64,000 nucleotides of DNA from Allotamlana fucoidanivorans (GCF_045788535.1 NZ_CP074074.1:3982818-4046817), one strand, 5' to 3'; numbered from the stretch's first letter, positions 26,470 to 36,100 are shown. Program-made: numbers and translations. The notes: generated by a model not told the origin, from the sequence alone.

Positions 26470-26751
26470 AAACCACTGATTTTAAAAGTTTTTCATTTTA
26501 AAATAATTACGAAAACGTTTGAAATTTTACATCCAATTAACAATTACTTAACACTTTTAACTGAACTACTATGAAAAGGAAAAAATTTTAAGAATTTAAT
26601 AAAACATTATGAGATTTTTTTAGGTAAAAATTAAGATATTCGTAAAAATTATAAAAAACACTACTAAATCTTTATACCTTCTTTTATCAGTTTATTTGAA
26701 AATCTTATTTAATTTCATAATTTGCAATACAGCAAAACATATTAATAGCTA
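26470..26751. other. AT-rich intergenic region between divergent pflB and acyl-CoA ligase genes
   Basis: About 280 nt with no open frame of interest. It should hold the promoter of the acyl-CoA ligase gene; only imperfect candidates (TAATTTG near 26718) are visible. No repeat or RNA gene was recognised. Confidence 0.5.
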
Positions 26752-28530
26752 ATGATAGAAATAACTAGACTTTTTGATTTTCCTTACTATCAACTCGAAA
26801 ATAAGCCTAATGAAGCTGCTTTGGTAACAAAGTATGACGGTGAATGGATTAAAACCTCTACTCAAGAATATATTGATAAAGCGAATGCTATAAGCAGGGC
26901 GCTTTTAAAATTAGGTGTAAAAAAGGACGATAAAATAGCAGTTATTTCATCAACAAACAGAACCGAATGGAATATAGTTGATGTTGGCGTGCTTCAACTT
27001 GGCGCGCAAAATGTTCCTATTTATCCAACAATTTCCCCTGATGATTATGCGTATATACTTAATCATAGTGAATCTATTTATTGCTTTGTTTCCGATGCAG
27101 AAGTGTTAGAAAAAGTAAATAAGGTAAAAGCTAAAACCAAATTAAAAGACGTTTACTCCTTTGATGAAATTAAAGGCTGTAAGCACTATTCTGAATTATT
27201 AGATTTAGGCAAAGACACAGATAATCAAGAGGCTGTAGAAACCAGAAAAAGAGAAGTAAAATCTACAGATTTAGCTACTATTATCTATACCTCAGGAACC
27301 ACTGGAAAAGCCAAAGGTGTTATGCTTTCGCACTGGAATATTACAAGTAATGTTTTAGACAGTGTTCCAAGAGTACCCCTTAGAGGGTCTGAAACCAGAG
27401 TGCTAAGCTTTCTACCTATTTGTCACATTTTTGAGCGGGTTTTAATTTATGTTTATCAGCATGCAGGCACCTCAATTTACTATGCCGAAGCTCTTGATAA
27501 AATTGGTGAAAATGCCAAAGAGATAAAGCCAAACCTTATGAGTGTTGTGCCTAGACTTCTTGAAAAAGTTTATGATAAAATCATGGCTAAGGCGGCCGAG
27601 CTATCTGGCATAAAAAAAATGCTGTTCTACTGGGCTGTTAATTTAGGGGAACATTGGGAACCTTACAAAAAAAATGGTGCTTGGTACGAGTTCAAATTAG
27701 GTATAGCAAATAAGCTCATTTTTAGTAAGTGGCGCGAAGCTCTCGGCGGAGAACTTTACACAATGGTATCTGGAAGTGCTCCTTTACAACCTAGATTAGC
27801 CAGAATATTTGGAGCTGCTGGTATGCTTGTTATGGAGGGCTATGGCCTAACAGAGACGTCGCCTGTAATATCCGTAGGGTATTACAACGACAATATGTAT
27901 AAGGTAGGTACAGTAGGAAAGCCTATTCGCAATGTTCAAGTAAAAATAGCAGACGATGGTGAAATTTTGATTAAGGGTCCTAATGTTATGTTAGGGTATT
28001 ACAAGGATCCTGAAAAAACAGCTTCTGTCATGACAGGCGACTATTTTCACACAGGAGATAAAGGCGAAATTGATGCCGACGGTTTTTTAAAAATTACAGG
28101 ACGCAAAAAAGAAATGTTTAAAACGTCTGGCGGAAAATACGTAATTCCTACGCTTCTTGAAAATGAATTAAAACAATCTCGCTTTATAGAACAAGTCATG
28201 GTCATTGGTGAGGGTGAAAAAATGCCTGCTGCCCTAATACAAGTTAACTTTGAATTTGTGCATGAATGGGTAGAGCGCAAACACCATCCCATTGAAGACT
28301 CTCATGACGCTATTTCAAACTCAGAAATTGTGCAAAAAAGAATTCAGCAAGAAATAGACAAATGCAACACGAAATTTGGAAAATGGGAACAAATAAAATT
28401 ATTCCGATTAACTCCTGAAGTATGGTCAATAGATTCAGGACACCTTACGCCTACCTTGAAAATGCGGCGGTCAATTATTCTAGAAAAATATAAAGACCTT
28501 ATTGAAGACATTTACCGTCCCGTTTCATAA
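26752..28530 (+). CDS. Long-chain fatty acid-CoA ligase (FadD15 type)
   Basis: A 592-residue AMP-forming ligase: fatty acid + ATP + CoA to acyl-CoA + AMP + PPi. Motifs: P-loop-like IIYTSGTTGKAKGVMLSHWNI (A3), MVSGSAPLQPRLARIFGAAG, GYGLTETSPVIS (A5), YFHTGDKGEIDADGFLKITGRKKE (A7-A8) and FKTSGGKYVIPTLLENELKQ. The C-terminal part is that of the eukaryotic/mycobacterial FadD15-like clade common in flavobacteria. The beta-oxidation operon (marR onward) begins 99 nt later on the same strand, so it supplies substrate to those enzymes. The palindromic promoter between them suggests separate initiation for the rest. Confidence 0.92.
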   Translation: MIEITRLFDFPYYQLENKPNEAALVTKYDGEWIKTSTQEYIDKANAISRALLKLGVKKDDKIAVISSTNRTEWNIVDVGVLQLGAQNVPIYPTISPDDYAYILNHSESIYCFVSDAEVLEKVNKVKAKTKLKDVYSFDEIKGCKHYSELLDLGKDTDNQEAVETRKREVKSTDLATIIYTSGTTGKAKGVMLSHWNITSNVLDSVPRVPLRGSETRVLSFLPICHIFERVLIYVYQHAGTSIYYAEALDKIGENAKEIKPNLMSVVPRLLEKVYDKIMAKAAELSGIKKMLFYWAVNLGEHWEPYKKNGAWYEFKLGIANKLIFSKWREALGGELYTMVSGSAPLQPRLARIFGAAGMLVMEGYGLTETSPVISVGYYNDNMYKVGTVGKPIRNVQVKIADDGEILIKGPNVMLGYYKDPEKTASVMTGDYFHTGDKGEIDADGFLKITGRKKEMFKTSGGKYVIPTLLENELKQSRFIEQVMVIGEGEKMPAALIQVNFEFVHEWVERKHHPIEDSHDAISNSEIVQKRIQQEIDKCNTKFGKWEQIKLFRLTPEVWSIDSGHLTPTLKMRRSIILEKYKDLIEDIYRPVS

Positions 28531-28570
28531 AATTCTCTAAAGGTTTTTTACAGCATTTTTTATGATGTTT

Positions 28571-28614
28571 TAGTAAAATTTGTTATGCGCGCATAACAAA
28601 TTTTACTATATTTG
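28571..28614 (+). promoter_or_regulatory. Perfect 38-bp palindrome (operator) joined to the marR promoter
   Basis: 28571-28608 equals its own reverse complement; each half is TAGTAAAATTTGTTATGCG or its complement. The -7 box TATATTTG (28607-28614) starts at its right edge and TTTG inside it (28579-28582) could be the -33 element (24-base gap). Bound MarR would block RNA polymerase, giving autorepression of the fatty-acid oxidation operon. As a 19-bp stem it could also fold in read-through RNA from the ligase gene. Confidence 0.72.
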
Positions 28615-28629
28615 AGAAAATCAACTAAA

Positions 28630-29073
28630 ATGAAAGATAAAACCATAGATTACATGCTACGCACCACATGGCTGGCAGTACAAAAAATGTATAATGAAGA
28701 AGCCGCCAAATTTGACAGCACCATGGCCACAGGTTTTACACTTTTAAGCATTGATCCTGAAAAAGGAACGCCATCTACAGCATTAGGACCTAAAATGGGC
28801 ATGGAAGCGACAAGCTTATCAAGAATATTAAAGGCAATGGAGAAAAGAGGACTCATTGAACGAAAACCAAACCCCGAAGACGGGCGTGGTGTTCTCATCT
28901 GTTTAACCCCATTTGGTCTTGAAAAAAGAGATCTTTCCAGAGAACGTGTACTCACTTTTAATGATGCTATTAAGCAACATGTATCTGAAGAGCAATTAGC
29001 ACATTTTTATGACGTTTCTGAAGTTATTTTAGATAGAGTTTGTAACAAAAAAATATACAATCAAAACGATTAG
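28630..29073 (+). CDS. MarR-family transcriptional regulator
   Basis: A 147-residue regulator. I use ATG 28630: the in-frame TTG at 28612 lies inside the -7 box TATATTTG, so it cannot be in the mRNA. With a predicted start near 28620 the message is almost leaderless. The winged helix is MGMEATSLSRILKAMEKRGLIERKPNPEDGRGVLICLTPFG. MarR proteins bind as dimers to palindromes and release on ligand binding. A perfect 38-bp palindrome lies just upstream, and the beta-oxidation genes follow 12 nt after the stop, so an acyl-CoA-responsive repressor is a good guess. Confidence 0.9.
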   Translation: MKDKTIDYMLRTTWLAVQKMYNEEAAKFDSTMATGFTLLSIDPEKGTPSTALGPKMGMEATSLSRILKAMEKRGLIERKPNPEDGRGVLICLTPFGLEKRDLSRERVLTFNDAIKQHVSEEQLAHFYDVSEVILDRVCNKKIYNQND

Positions 29074-29084
29074 TAAAACACAAC

Positions 29085-31493
29085 ATGAATAAAAGAAGAA
29101 TAAAAAAAATTGCCATTATTGGCTCAGGCATCATGGGAAGCGGTATAGCCTGCCATTTTGCAAATATTGGTGTAGATGTTCTACTTCTTGATATTGTTCC
29201 CAGAGAATTAACCGAAAATGAAAAAGAAAAAGGTTTAAGCTTAAACGATAAGGTTGTTAGGAACCGTCTTGTAAATGATGCCTTAACAATTGCTTTAAAA
29301 CAAAAGCCTTCCCCTATTTACCATCAAAAGTTTGCCAACAGAATTACAACTGGAAATCTAGAAGATGACATTAGTAAAGTGGCTCATGTTGATTGGATTA
29401 TGGAAGTTGTTGTTGAACGCTTAGACATAAAAAAACAGGTATTTGAAAACCTTGAAAAGTATAGAACCCCAGGCACACTCATTACTAGTAATACTTCTGG
29501 CATACCCATTAAATTTATGAGTGAAGGCCGTAGTGAAGATTTTCAAAAGCATTTTTGTGGCACACACTTTTTTAACCCAGCCCGTTATTTAAAACTCTTT
29601 GAAATTATTCCTGGTCCAAAAACCGATACTTCTGTATTAGAGTTTTTAAGTGACTATGGTGAAAAATTCTTAGGAAAAACAGTGGTTATAGCTAAAGATA
29701 CCCCGGCATTTATAGGCAATCGTATAGGGATATTTAGCATAATGAGTTTATTCCATACCGTAAAAGATATGGGTTTAACCATTGAACAGGTTGATAAACT
29801 TACTGGCCCCGTTATTGGTAGACCTAAATCAGCAACCTTTAGAACTGTAGATGTTGTTGGATTAGATACTTTGGTTCATGTAGCCAATGGTATTGCCGAA
29901 AATTGCAAAACAGATGAACAGTTAGAACTATTCAAACTACCAGATTTTATTAGTACTATGGTAGTAAACAAATGGTTTGGCAGTAAAACGGGACAAGGTT
30001 TTTACAAAAAACAAGTTTCTCCTGATGGTAAAAAAGAAATCCTCTCTTTAGATTTAGATACACTGGAATACCGTTCATCTAAAAAGGCAAAATTTGCTAC
30101 GTTAGAATTAACAAAACCTATTGATAAAGTTATTGATCGTTTTAAAGTACTCATTTCAGGAAAAGACAAAGCTGGTGAATTTTATAGAAAAACATTTGCT
30201 GCTCTATTTGCCTATGTATCGCATCGCATTCCTGAAATTTCAGATGACCTTTATAAGATTGATGATGCCATGAAAGCTGGTTTTGGTTGGGAGCATGGTC
30301 CTTTTCAAATTTGGGACGCTATCGGCGTTTCTAAAGGTTTAGAATTGATTGAATCCGAAGAGTTATCTGTAGCTACATGGGTAAAAGATATGGTTGCTTC
30401 CGAAATTGAATCCTTCTACACTGTTAAACAAGGAGCAACTTACACATATAATATACCAAGCAAAACATACGAGAAAAAACCAGGACAAGATGCTTTCATT
30501 ATATTAGACAACATCCGAAAAACAAACGAAGTATTTAAAAATGCTGGTGTTGTTATTGAAGACTTAGGTGATGGTATATTAAACTGCGAATTCCAATCTA
30601 AAATGAACACCATAGGTGGTGATGTATTAGCTGGATTAAATAAAGCCATAGATATTGCAGAAAGAGATTTCGAGGGGTTAGTAGTTGGTAACCAAGGTGC
30701 CAATTTCTCAGTTGGGGCCAATATTGGCATGATTTTCATGATGGCTGTTGAACAAGAATATGATGAGCTCAATGCGGCCATAAAATACTTCCAAGACACC
30801 ATGATGCGCATGCGCTACTCTGCAATTCCTACGGTATCTGCACCTCATGGTATGTCCCTCGGGGGAGCTTGCGAGCTTTCCATGCATGCAGATAAGGTTG
30901 TAGCAGCAGCAGAAACTTATATGGGACTTGTTGAGTTTGGTGTTGGTGTAATACCAGGGGGTGGTGGCTCAAAAGAAATGGCTTTACGTGCTTCAGACAC
31001 CTTTAGAAAAGGGGATGTAGAACTCAATATTTTACAAGAATACTTCCTAACCATTGGTATGGCAAAAGTAGCCACCTCAGCTTATGAAGCCTTTGATTTA
31101 GGTGTACTTCAAAAAGGAAAAGACCTTGTTGTTGTCAATAAAGACCGACAGATTGCAACGGCTAAAGCTCATGCTAAATTAATGGCAGATGCCGGTTATA
31201 CAATGCCTGTAAAACGTAAGGACGTTAAGGTATTAGGAAAACAAGCACTTGGTATGTTTTTAGTAGGCACTGATTCTATGGAAGCAGCTAATTATATTAG
31301 CGAACACGATCAAAAAATTGCCAATAAACTAGCCTATGTCATGGCCGGAGGTGATTTATCAGAACCTACTTTAGTAACCGAACAGTACTTGCTAGACATA
31401 GAACGAGAAGCCTTTTTAAGCTTATGTACAGAGCGTAAAACTCTAGAGCGTATTCAATACATGTTAAAAACTGGAAAACCATTACGGAACTAG
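29085..31493 (+). CDS. 3-hydroxyacyl-CoA dehydrogenase / enoyl-CoA hydratase fusion
   Basis: An 802-residue two-function enzyme of beta-oxidation. The NAD-binding dehydrogenase comes first (AIIGSGIMGSGIACHFANIGVDVLLLDI, FCGTHFFNPARYLKLFEIIPG, KDTPAFIGNRIG) and the hydratase last (about 500-800: GLVVGNQGANFSVGANIG, HGMSLGGACELSMHADKVVAA, VEFGVGVIPGGGGSKEM). This order is the reverse of E. coli FadB/FadJ, where the hydratase is N-terminal, and is the usual form in Bacteroidota and archaea. Two hydratase/dehydrogenase steps on one chain would channel 2-enoyl-CoA to 3-ketoacyl-CoA for the thiolase encoded next. Confidence 0.93.
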   Translation: MNKRRIKKIAIIGSGIMGSGIACHFANIGVDVLLLDIVPRELTENEKEKGLSLNDKVVRNRLVNDALTIALKQKPSPIYHQKFANRITTGNLEDDISKVAHVDWIMEVVVERLDIKKQVFENLEKYRTPGTLITSNTSGIPIKFMSEGRSEDFQKHFCGTHFFNPARYLKLFEIIPGPKTDTSVLEFLSDYGEKFLGKTVVIAKDTPAFIGNRIGIFSIMSLFHTVKDMGLTIEQVDKLTGPVIGRPKSATFRTVDVVGLDTLVHVANGIAENCKTDEQLELFKLPDFISTMVVNKWFGSKTGQGFYKKQVSPDGKKEILSLDLDTLEYRSSKKAKFATLELTKPIDKVIDRFKVLISGKDKAGEFYRKTFAALFAYVSHRIPEISDDLYKIDDAMKAGFGWEHGPFQIWDAIGVSKGLELIESEELSVATWVKDMVASEIESFYTVKQGATYTYNIPSKTYEKKPGQDAFIILDNIRKTNEVFKNAGVVIEDLGDGILNCEFQSKMNTIGGDVLAGLNKAIDIAERDFEGLVVGNQGANFSVGANIGMIFMMAVEQEYDELNAAIKYFQDTMMRMRYSAIPTVSAPHGMSLGGACELSMHADKVVAAAETYMGLVEFGVGVIPGGGGSKEMALRASDTFRKGDVELNILQEYFLTIGMAKVATSAYEAFDLGVLQKGKDLVVVNKDRQIATAKAHAKLMADAGYTMPVKRKDVKVLGKQALGMFLVGTDSMEAANYISEHDQKIANKLAYVMAGGDLSEPTLVTEQYLLDIEREAFLSLCTERKTLERIQYMLKTGKPLRN

Positions 31494-31500
31494 TTACTAA

Positions 31501-31575
31501 GCTTTAAGACCTATGCTCTAAGCAATAGGCGAGATTTATTTTAAATATTTGAGCTTAAAGCATATAGCTTAAAGC
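31501..31575 (+). repeat. Imperfect inverted repeat in the gap between the fusion enzyme and thiolase genes
   Basis: 31501-31522 and 31554-31575 are complementary at 18 of 22 positions, with a 31-base loop. The right arm itself holds CTTAAAGC twice, and GCTTTAAG lies in the left. Such AGCTTAAAGC-rich elements look like small REP-like repeats. They form an RNA hairpin inside the operon. Confidence 0.55.
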
Positions 31576-31591
31576 CTAAAAGCATAAAAAA

Positions 31592-32782
31592 ATGAAACAA
31601 GCATATATAGTAAAAGCATACAGAACAGCTGTAGGAAAAGCACCTAAAGGAGTGTTCCGTTTTAAAAGAACGGATGAATTGGCGGCTGAAACCATCCAGC
31701 ACATGATGAAGGAATTACCTCAACTGGATAAAACTCGTATTGACGATGTCATTGTTGGCAACGCTATGCCCGAAGGATCTCAAGGGTTGAATATGGCACG
31801 TTTAATTTCCTTAATGGGATTAAATTCTGTCGAAGTTCCTGGAGTAACGGTTAATCGTTTTTGCTCTTCAGGTATTGAGACAATAGGAATTGCCACCGCA
31901 AAAATTCAATCTGGAATGGCCGATTGTATTATTGCAGGTGGAGCAGAAAGTATGAGCGCTGTACCCATGACAGGATTCAAACCTGAATTAAATTATGACA
32001 TTGTTAAGGCTGGCCATGAAGATTATTATTGGGGCATGGGAAATACGGCTGAAGCGGTAGCAAATCAATTTAAAGTATCCCGTGAAGATCAAGATGAATT
32101 TGCCTATAATTCACATATGAAAGCTTTAAAAGCCCAAGCCGAAAACCGTTTTCAAGATCAAATAGTTCCCATTGAGGTAGAACAAACTTATATTGATGAG
32201 CAGGGTAAAAAAGCCACTAAAAAATATACCGTTATAAAAGATGAAGGCCCTAGAGCAGGAACCAGCTTAGAGGCTCTTGCTAAACTACGTCCAGTTTTTG
32301 CTCAAGGTGGGAGTGTTACGGCCGGTAATTCCTCTCAAATGAGTGATGGTGCCGCTTTTGTTCTGGTTATGAGCGAGAATATGGTTAAAGAATTAAACCT
32401 TGAACCTATTGCCCGTTTAGTAAACTATGCAGCCGCAGGTGTAGAACCACGAATTATGGGTATAGGCCCTGTAAAAGCTATTCCAAAAGCATTAAAACTA
32501 GCAGGACTTAAACAGGAAGATTTAGAGCTTATTGAACTTAATGAAGCATTCGCATCGCAAGCTATTGCCGTAATCCGTGAGTTGAACCTCAACCCCAATT
32601 TAGTCAATGTAAATGGTGGCGCCATTGCGTTGGGGCACCCGCTTGGCTGTACAGGCGCAAAACTTTCTGTTCAACTCTTTGATGAAATGCGAAAAAGAGA
32701 TATGAAAGGGAAATACGGCGCTGTTACAATGTGCGTGGGCACTGGCCAAGGCGCTTGTGGAATTTTCGAATTTTTAAACTAA
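31592..32782 (+). CDS. Acetyl-CoA C-acyltransferase (thiolase)
   Basis: A 396-residue thiolase: 3-ketoacyl-CoA + CoA to acyl-CoA + acetyl-CoA. Catalytic residues: Cys in TVNRFCSSGIETIG (about 90), His in NVNGGAIALGHPLGCTGAKL and Cys in MCVGTGQGACGIFEF. Its place directly behind the hydratase/dehydrogenase and before an acyl-CoA dehydrogenase identifies it as the degradative enzyme rather than the biosynthetic acetoacetyl-CoA thiolase. It is separated from the upstream gene by 98 nt containing an inverted repeat, and from the next start by 17 nt. Confidence 0.93.
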   Translation: MKQAYIVKAYRTAVGKAPKGVFRFKRTDELAAETIQHMMKELPQLDKTRIDDVIVGNAMPEGSQGLNMARLISLMGLNSVEVPGVTVNRFCSSGIETIGIATAKIQSGMADCIIAGGAESMSAVPMTGFKPELNYDIVKAGHEDYYWGMGNTAEAVANQFKVSREDQDEFAYNSHMKALKAQAENRFQDQIVPIEVEQTYIDEQGKKATKKYTVIKDEGPRAGTSLEALAKLRPVFAQGGSVTAGNSSQMSDGAAFVLVMSENMVKELNLEPIARLVNYAAAGVEPRIMGIGPVKAIPKALKLAGLKQEDLELIELNEAFASQAIAVIRELNLNPNLVNVNGGAIALGHPLGCTGAKLSVQLFDEMRKRDMKGKYGAVTMCVGTGQGACGIFEFLN

Positions 32783-32799
32783 AAAAACGTACTATACAA

Positions 32800-34602
32800 A
32801 TGGAAAAAGACATACTACGGGGCGGACAATTCTTAGTAAAAGAATCAAACTGCGAAGCTATTTTCACCCCTGAAGATTTTAATGAAGATCAGCTCATGAT
32901 GAAAGAGGCAGTTACTGAATTTCTAGACAGAGAGGTATGGGCAAAAAAGGCTCAATTTGAACAAAAAGATTACGCCTTAACAGAATCTTGTATGCGTCAA
33001 GCTGGTGAGTTGGGCTTTTTAAGCGTTGCGGTACCAGAAGAATATGGTGGTATGGGCTTGGGCTTTGTAGACACTGTGTTGGTGTGCGATTATATTTCTG
33101 GTGCCACAGGGTCTTTTAGTACGGCCTTTGGTGCACATACAGGTATAGGTACCTTACCTATTACACTTTATGGCAATGAAGCCCAAAAACAAAAATATGT
33201 ACCTAAACTAGCTTCAGGTGAATGGTTTGGTTCTTATTGTTTAACCGAACCGAGTGCAGGTAGCGATGCCAATTCGGGAAAAACCAAAGCGGTACTTTCT
33301 GACGATGGTACGCACTACAAGATAACAGGGCAAAAGATGTGGATTTCAAATGCTGGTTTTTGTCGCTTAATGATTGTTTTTGCTCGTATTGAAGATGATA
33401 AGAATATTACGGGCTTTATTGTAGAATACGATCCTGAAAACCCAAATGGCATTACCATGGGTGAAGAAGAACACAAATTGGGTATTAGAGCCTCTTCAAC
33501 ACGGCAAGTTTTCTTTAATGAAACAGTGGTTCCTGTTGAAAATATGCTATCTACAAGAGGAAATGGGTTTAAAATTGCTATGAATGCCCTTAACGTTGGA
33601 AGAATCAAATTAGCAGCAGCATGTTTAGATGCACAACGCCGTACAATTTCTGAATCTGTAAAATATGCTAATGAGCGTATTCAGTTTAAAACCCCTATAT
33701 CAAGCTTTGGAGCTATTAGGCAAAAAATTGCAGAAATGGCTACTAATTGCTGGGTGGGCGAAGCTGCTACCTATCGGGCTTCAAAAGATATAGAAGATAG
33801 AATTGAACTTAGAAAAAACAATGGCAAAGACACCCACCAAGAAGCTGAATTAAAAGGTGTTGAAGAGTATGCTATTGAATGTTCAATATTAAAAGTAGCC
33901 GTATCAGAGTTTGTACAAAAATGTACCGATGAAGGTATTCAGATTTTTGGAGGCATGGGCTTTTCAGAAGATACACCTATGGAATCAGCTTGGCGCGATG
34001 CCCGAATTTCAAGGATTTATGAGGGTACTAATGAGATTAATCGTATGCTATGCATTGGCATGCTCATAAAAAAAGCTATGAAAGGGCATGTAAATGTGCT
34101 TGAACCAGCCATGGCTGTAAAAGAAGAACTTATGGGTATTCCTTCGTTTGATGTGCCAGACTATTCTGAATTATTCTCTGAAGAAAAAAGTATTATTAAG
34201 AATCTTAAAAAGCTGTTTTTAATGGTGGCTGGAGCTGCCCTTCAAAAATATGGTGAAAAAATCGAACAGCAACAGCAACTCATGCTAGCGGCTTCTGACA
34301 TTTTAATTCAAATCTATTTAGCTGAGTCGGCTATTTTACGTGCTGAGAAAATGGCCAAAAAAGATGGTGAAGCACAAGCAAAAGAACAAATTGCCATGGC
34401 TAAACTCAACCTCTTTCACGCTATTGATGTCATTGAAACAGCAGGTAAACACTCCATAATTTCATTCTCTTCAGGAGACGAGCAACGCATGATGCTCATG
34501 GGATTAAAACGCTATATTAAATATGTAAATATGCCTAACATTATAGAGCTTAGACATATTATCGCTGAAAAAGTAATACAAGAAAATAAATATTGTTTTT
34601 AA
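32800..34602 (+). CDS. Acyl-CoA dehydrogenase (long form)
   Basis: A 600-residue FAD enzyme that oxidises acyl-CoA to trans-2-enoyl-CoA. I use ATG 32800 (MEKDILRGGQFLVKES); a longer frame from 32731 runs into the thiolase gene and its extra residues are just thiolase sequence in another frame. Motifs: YCLTEPSAGSDANSGKT, KMWISNAGFC, and catalytic Glu in RISRIYEGTNEINRM. The last 180 residues are an additional helical domain as in VLCAD/ACAD9, so long-chain substrates and dimers are likely. It is the last gene of the fad operon. Confidence 0.93.
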   Translation: MEKDILRGGQFLVKESNCEAIFTPEDFNEDQLMMKEAVTEFLDREVWAKKAQFEQKDYALTESCMRQAGELGFLSVAVPEEYGGMGLGFVDTVLVCDYISGATGSFSTAFGAHTGIGTLPITLYGNEAQKQKYVPKLASGEWFGSYCLTEPSAGSDANSGKTKAVLSDDGTHYKITGQKMWISNAGFCRLMIVFARIEDDKNITGFIVEYDPENPNGITMGEEEHKLGIRASSTRQVFFNETVVPVENMLSTRGNGFKIAMNALNVGRIKLAAACLDAQRRTISESVKYANERIQFKTPISSFGAIRQKIAEMATNCWVGEAATYRASKDIEDRIELRKNNGKDTHQEAELKGVEEYAIECSILKVAVSEFVQKCTDEGIQIFGGMGFSEDTPMESAWRDARISRIYEGTNEINRMLCIGMLIKKAMKGHVNVLEPAMAVKEELMGIPSFDVPDYSELFSEEKSIIKNLKKLFLMVAGAALQKYGEKIEQQQQLMLAASDILIQIYLAESAILRAEKMAKKDGEAQAKEQIAMAKLNLFHAIDVIETAGKHSIISFSSGDEQRMMLMGLKRYIKYVNMPNIIELRHIIAEKVIQENKYCF

Positions 34603-34644
34603 TATCTTCGGAATAAAAACAGAGTAGTGACTAACTCAAATGCA

Positions 34645-34678
34645 AAAAACGCTTCGGAAAAAATTTCGAAGCGTTTTT
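34645..34678 (+). terminator. Intrinsic terminator of the fatty-acid oxidation operon
   Basis: Perfect 12-bp stem AAAAACGCTTCG (34645-34656) and CGAAGCGTTTTT (34667-34678), with the T-run in the 3' arm. Confidence 0.85.
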
Positions 34679-34703
34679 AATTTTCACTATTTTTAGGTCA
34701 AAA

Positions 34704-36047
34704 ATGACCATTAAACTAACACTATTTCTTTTATTACTATTTGCTTTATCACCATTAATTAATGGTCAATCTCAAGGAGATCTCTACAAAATCATAGACT
34801 CCATTTCAGAACACCGTATTAAAAAAGACATTCAAACCCTCGTTAATTTCGGCACCAGAAATACATTTAGTGATACCCTTTCAAATAAACGTGGGATTGG
34901 AGCGGCTAGAAGATGGGTAAAATCAGAATTCGAAACCATTTCAAAAGACTGTAATAATTGCTTAGAAGTATTTTATCAAAAAGATTTTATCACTAAAAAG
35001 GGCAATAATCGAGTGCCTCATGATGCTTGGATAGTTAATGTTGTTGCCATTCAAAAGGGAACCTCTTACCCTAATAACTACATTATTATGAGTGGTGATA
35101 TCGATTCAAGAGCTAGCAATACCATGGATTTTACCACAGATGCTCCAGGGGCAAATGATAACGCTTCAGGTTTGGCCGGAACTATTGAAGCCGCACGTGT
35201 ATTAAGCCAATATCAATTTGAAAATAGTATTGTTTATGTTGGTTTATCTGGAGAAGAACAAGGTCTATTTGGAGGGGCAGGTTTAGCACGTTATGCCAAA
35301 GACAAAAAATGGAATATCATTGGGGTGTTAAATAATGATATGATTGGAAATATAAAAGGGGTTGATGGTGTGATTGATAACAGAACATTTAGAATATTCT
35401 CAGAGCCTACCCCTCCTACCGAAACTGATAATGAAAGACAGCTTAGGCGGTTTTATGGAGGTGAGGTTGATGGTATATCGCGCCAGTTAGCGCGTTACAT
35501 CTATAAAACTACGAAACTATTTATGCCCGAAATGAATCCTGTGATGATATACAGGCTTGATCGGTTTGGTAGAGGTGGCCATCACCGCCCATTCAATGAT
35601 TTGGGGTTTGCTGGAATACGCATCATGGAATCTCATGAAAATTATACGCAACAACATCAAGACATTAGAACTGAAAATGGCATTCACTATGGTGATATTA
35701 TAGAGCACGTTAATTTTGGCTATGCTAAAAAACTCACTGCTGTAAATGCTATAAACTTAGCCTGTTTGGCTTGGGCACCTCCGGCACCAAAACAAGTGGC
35801 TATTGGTGGTATTGTTGAACCTGCCACCAGATTAAAGTGGACCAAAGTTGAAAGTGCTAAAGGGTATAAAATATATTGGAGAGATACCACCTCACCTACT
35901 TGGGATTACAGTCGTTATGTGGGGGATATTTCAGAATTTACGTTGAACGGTATCGTTATTGATAATTATTTCTTCGGAATTTCTGCCGTAGGAGAAAATG
36001 GTTTTGAAAGTACCGTTACTTTTCCGAATAACATCATGTACAAATAA
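34704..36047 (+). CDS. Secreted M28 family peptidase with C-terminal fibronectin-like domain
   Basis: A 447-residue protein with signal peptide (cleaved near LINGQ). The zinc aminopeptidase core shows GANDNASGLAGTIEAARVL, VGLSGEEQGLFGG, GVLNNDMIGN and a late His (GGHHRPF; ESHENYTQQHQ). The first metal motif is D132-I-D (SGDIDSR) where M28 enzymes usually have HxD. From about 355 a short beta domain (ATRLKWTKVESAKGYKIYWRDTT) resembles a fibronectin type III module. The M1 peptidase gene follows after 53 nt, so both may digest peptides at the cell surface. Confidence 0.87.
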   Translation: MTIKLTLFLLLLFALSPLINGQSQGDLYKIIDSISEHRIKKDIQTLVNFGTRNTFSDTLSNKRGIGAARRWVKSEFETISKDCNNCLEVFYQKDFITKKGNNRVPHDAWIVNVVAIQKGTSYPNNYIIMSGDIDSRASNTMDFTTDAPGANDNASGLAGTIEAARVLSQYQFENSIVYVGLSGEEQGLFGGAGLARYAKDKKWNIIGVLNNDMIGNIKGVDGVIDNRTFRIFSEPTPPTETDNERQLRRFYGGEVDGISRQLARYIYKTTKLFMPEMNPVMIYRLDRFGRGGHHRPFNDLGFAGIRIMESHENYTQQHQDIRTENGIHYGDIIEHVNFGYAKKLTAVNAINLACLAWAPPAPKQVAIGGIVEPATRLKWTKVESAKGYKIYWRDTTSPTWDYSRYVGDISEFTLNGIVIDNYFFGISAVGENGFESTVTFPNNIMYK

Positions 36048-36100
36048 TTAATATACCAAACACTTTAAAACATTCACAAGATTAAAAACCAAAAACACCA

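Noticed and set aside
28571..28608. 38-bp palindrome as the terminator of the acyl-CoA ligase gene
   Set aside because: No T-run follows, and a -7 box is joined to its right edge, so an operator/promoter role fits better; a minor effect on read-through is still possible.
28612..28629. TTG 28612 as start of the MarR gene
   Set aside because: The codon is part of the -7 promoter box TATATTTG, so it would not be in the transcript.
32731..32799. Extended start of the acyl-CoA dehydrogenase
   Set aside because: The extra 23 residues are the thiolase gene in another frame and lie before the natural family start at 32800.
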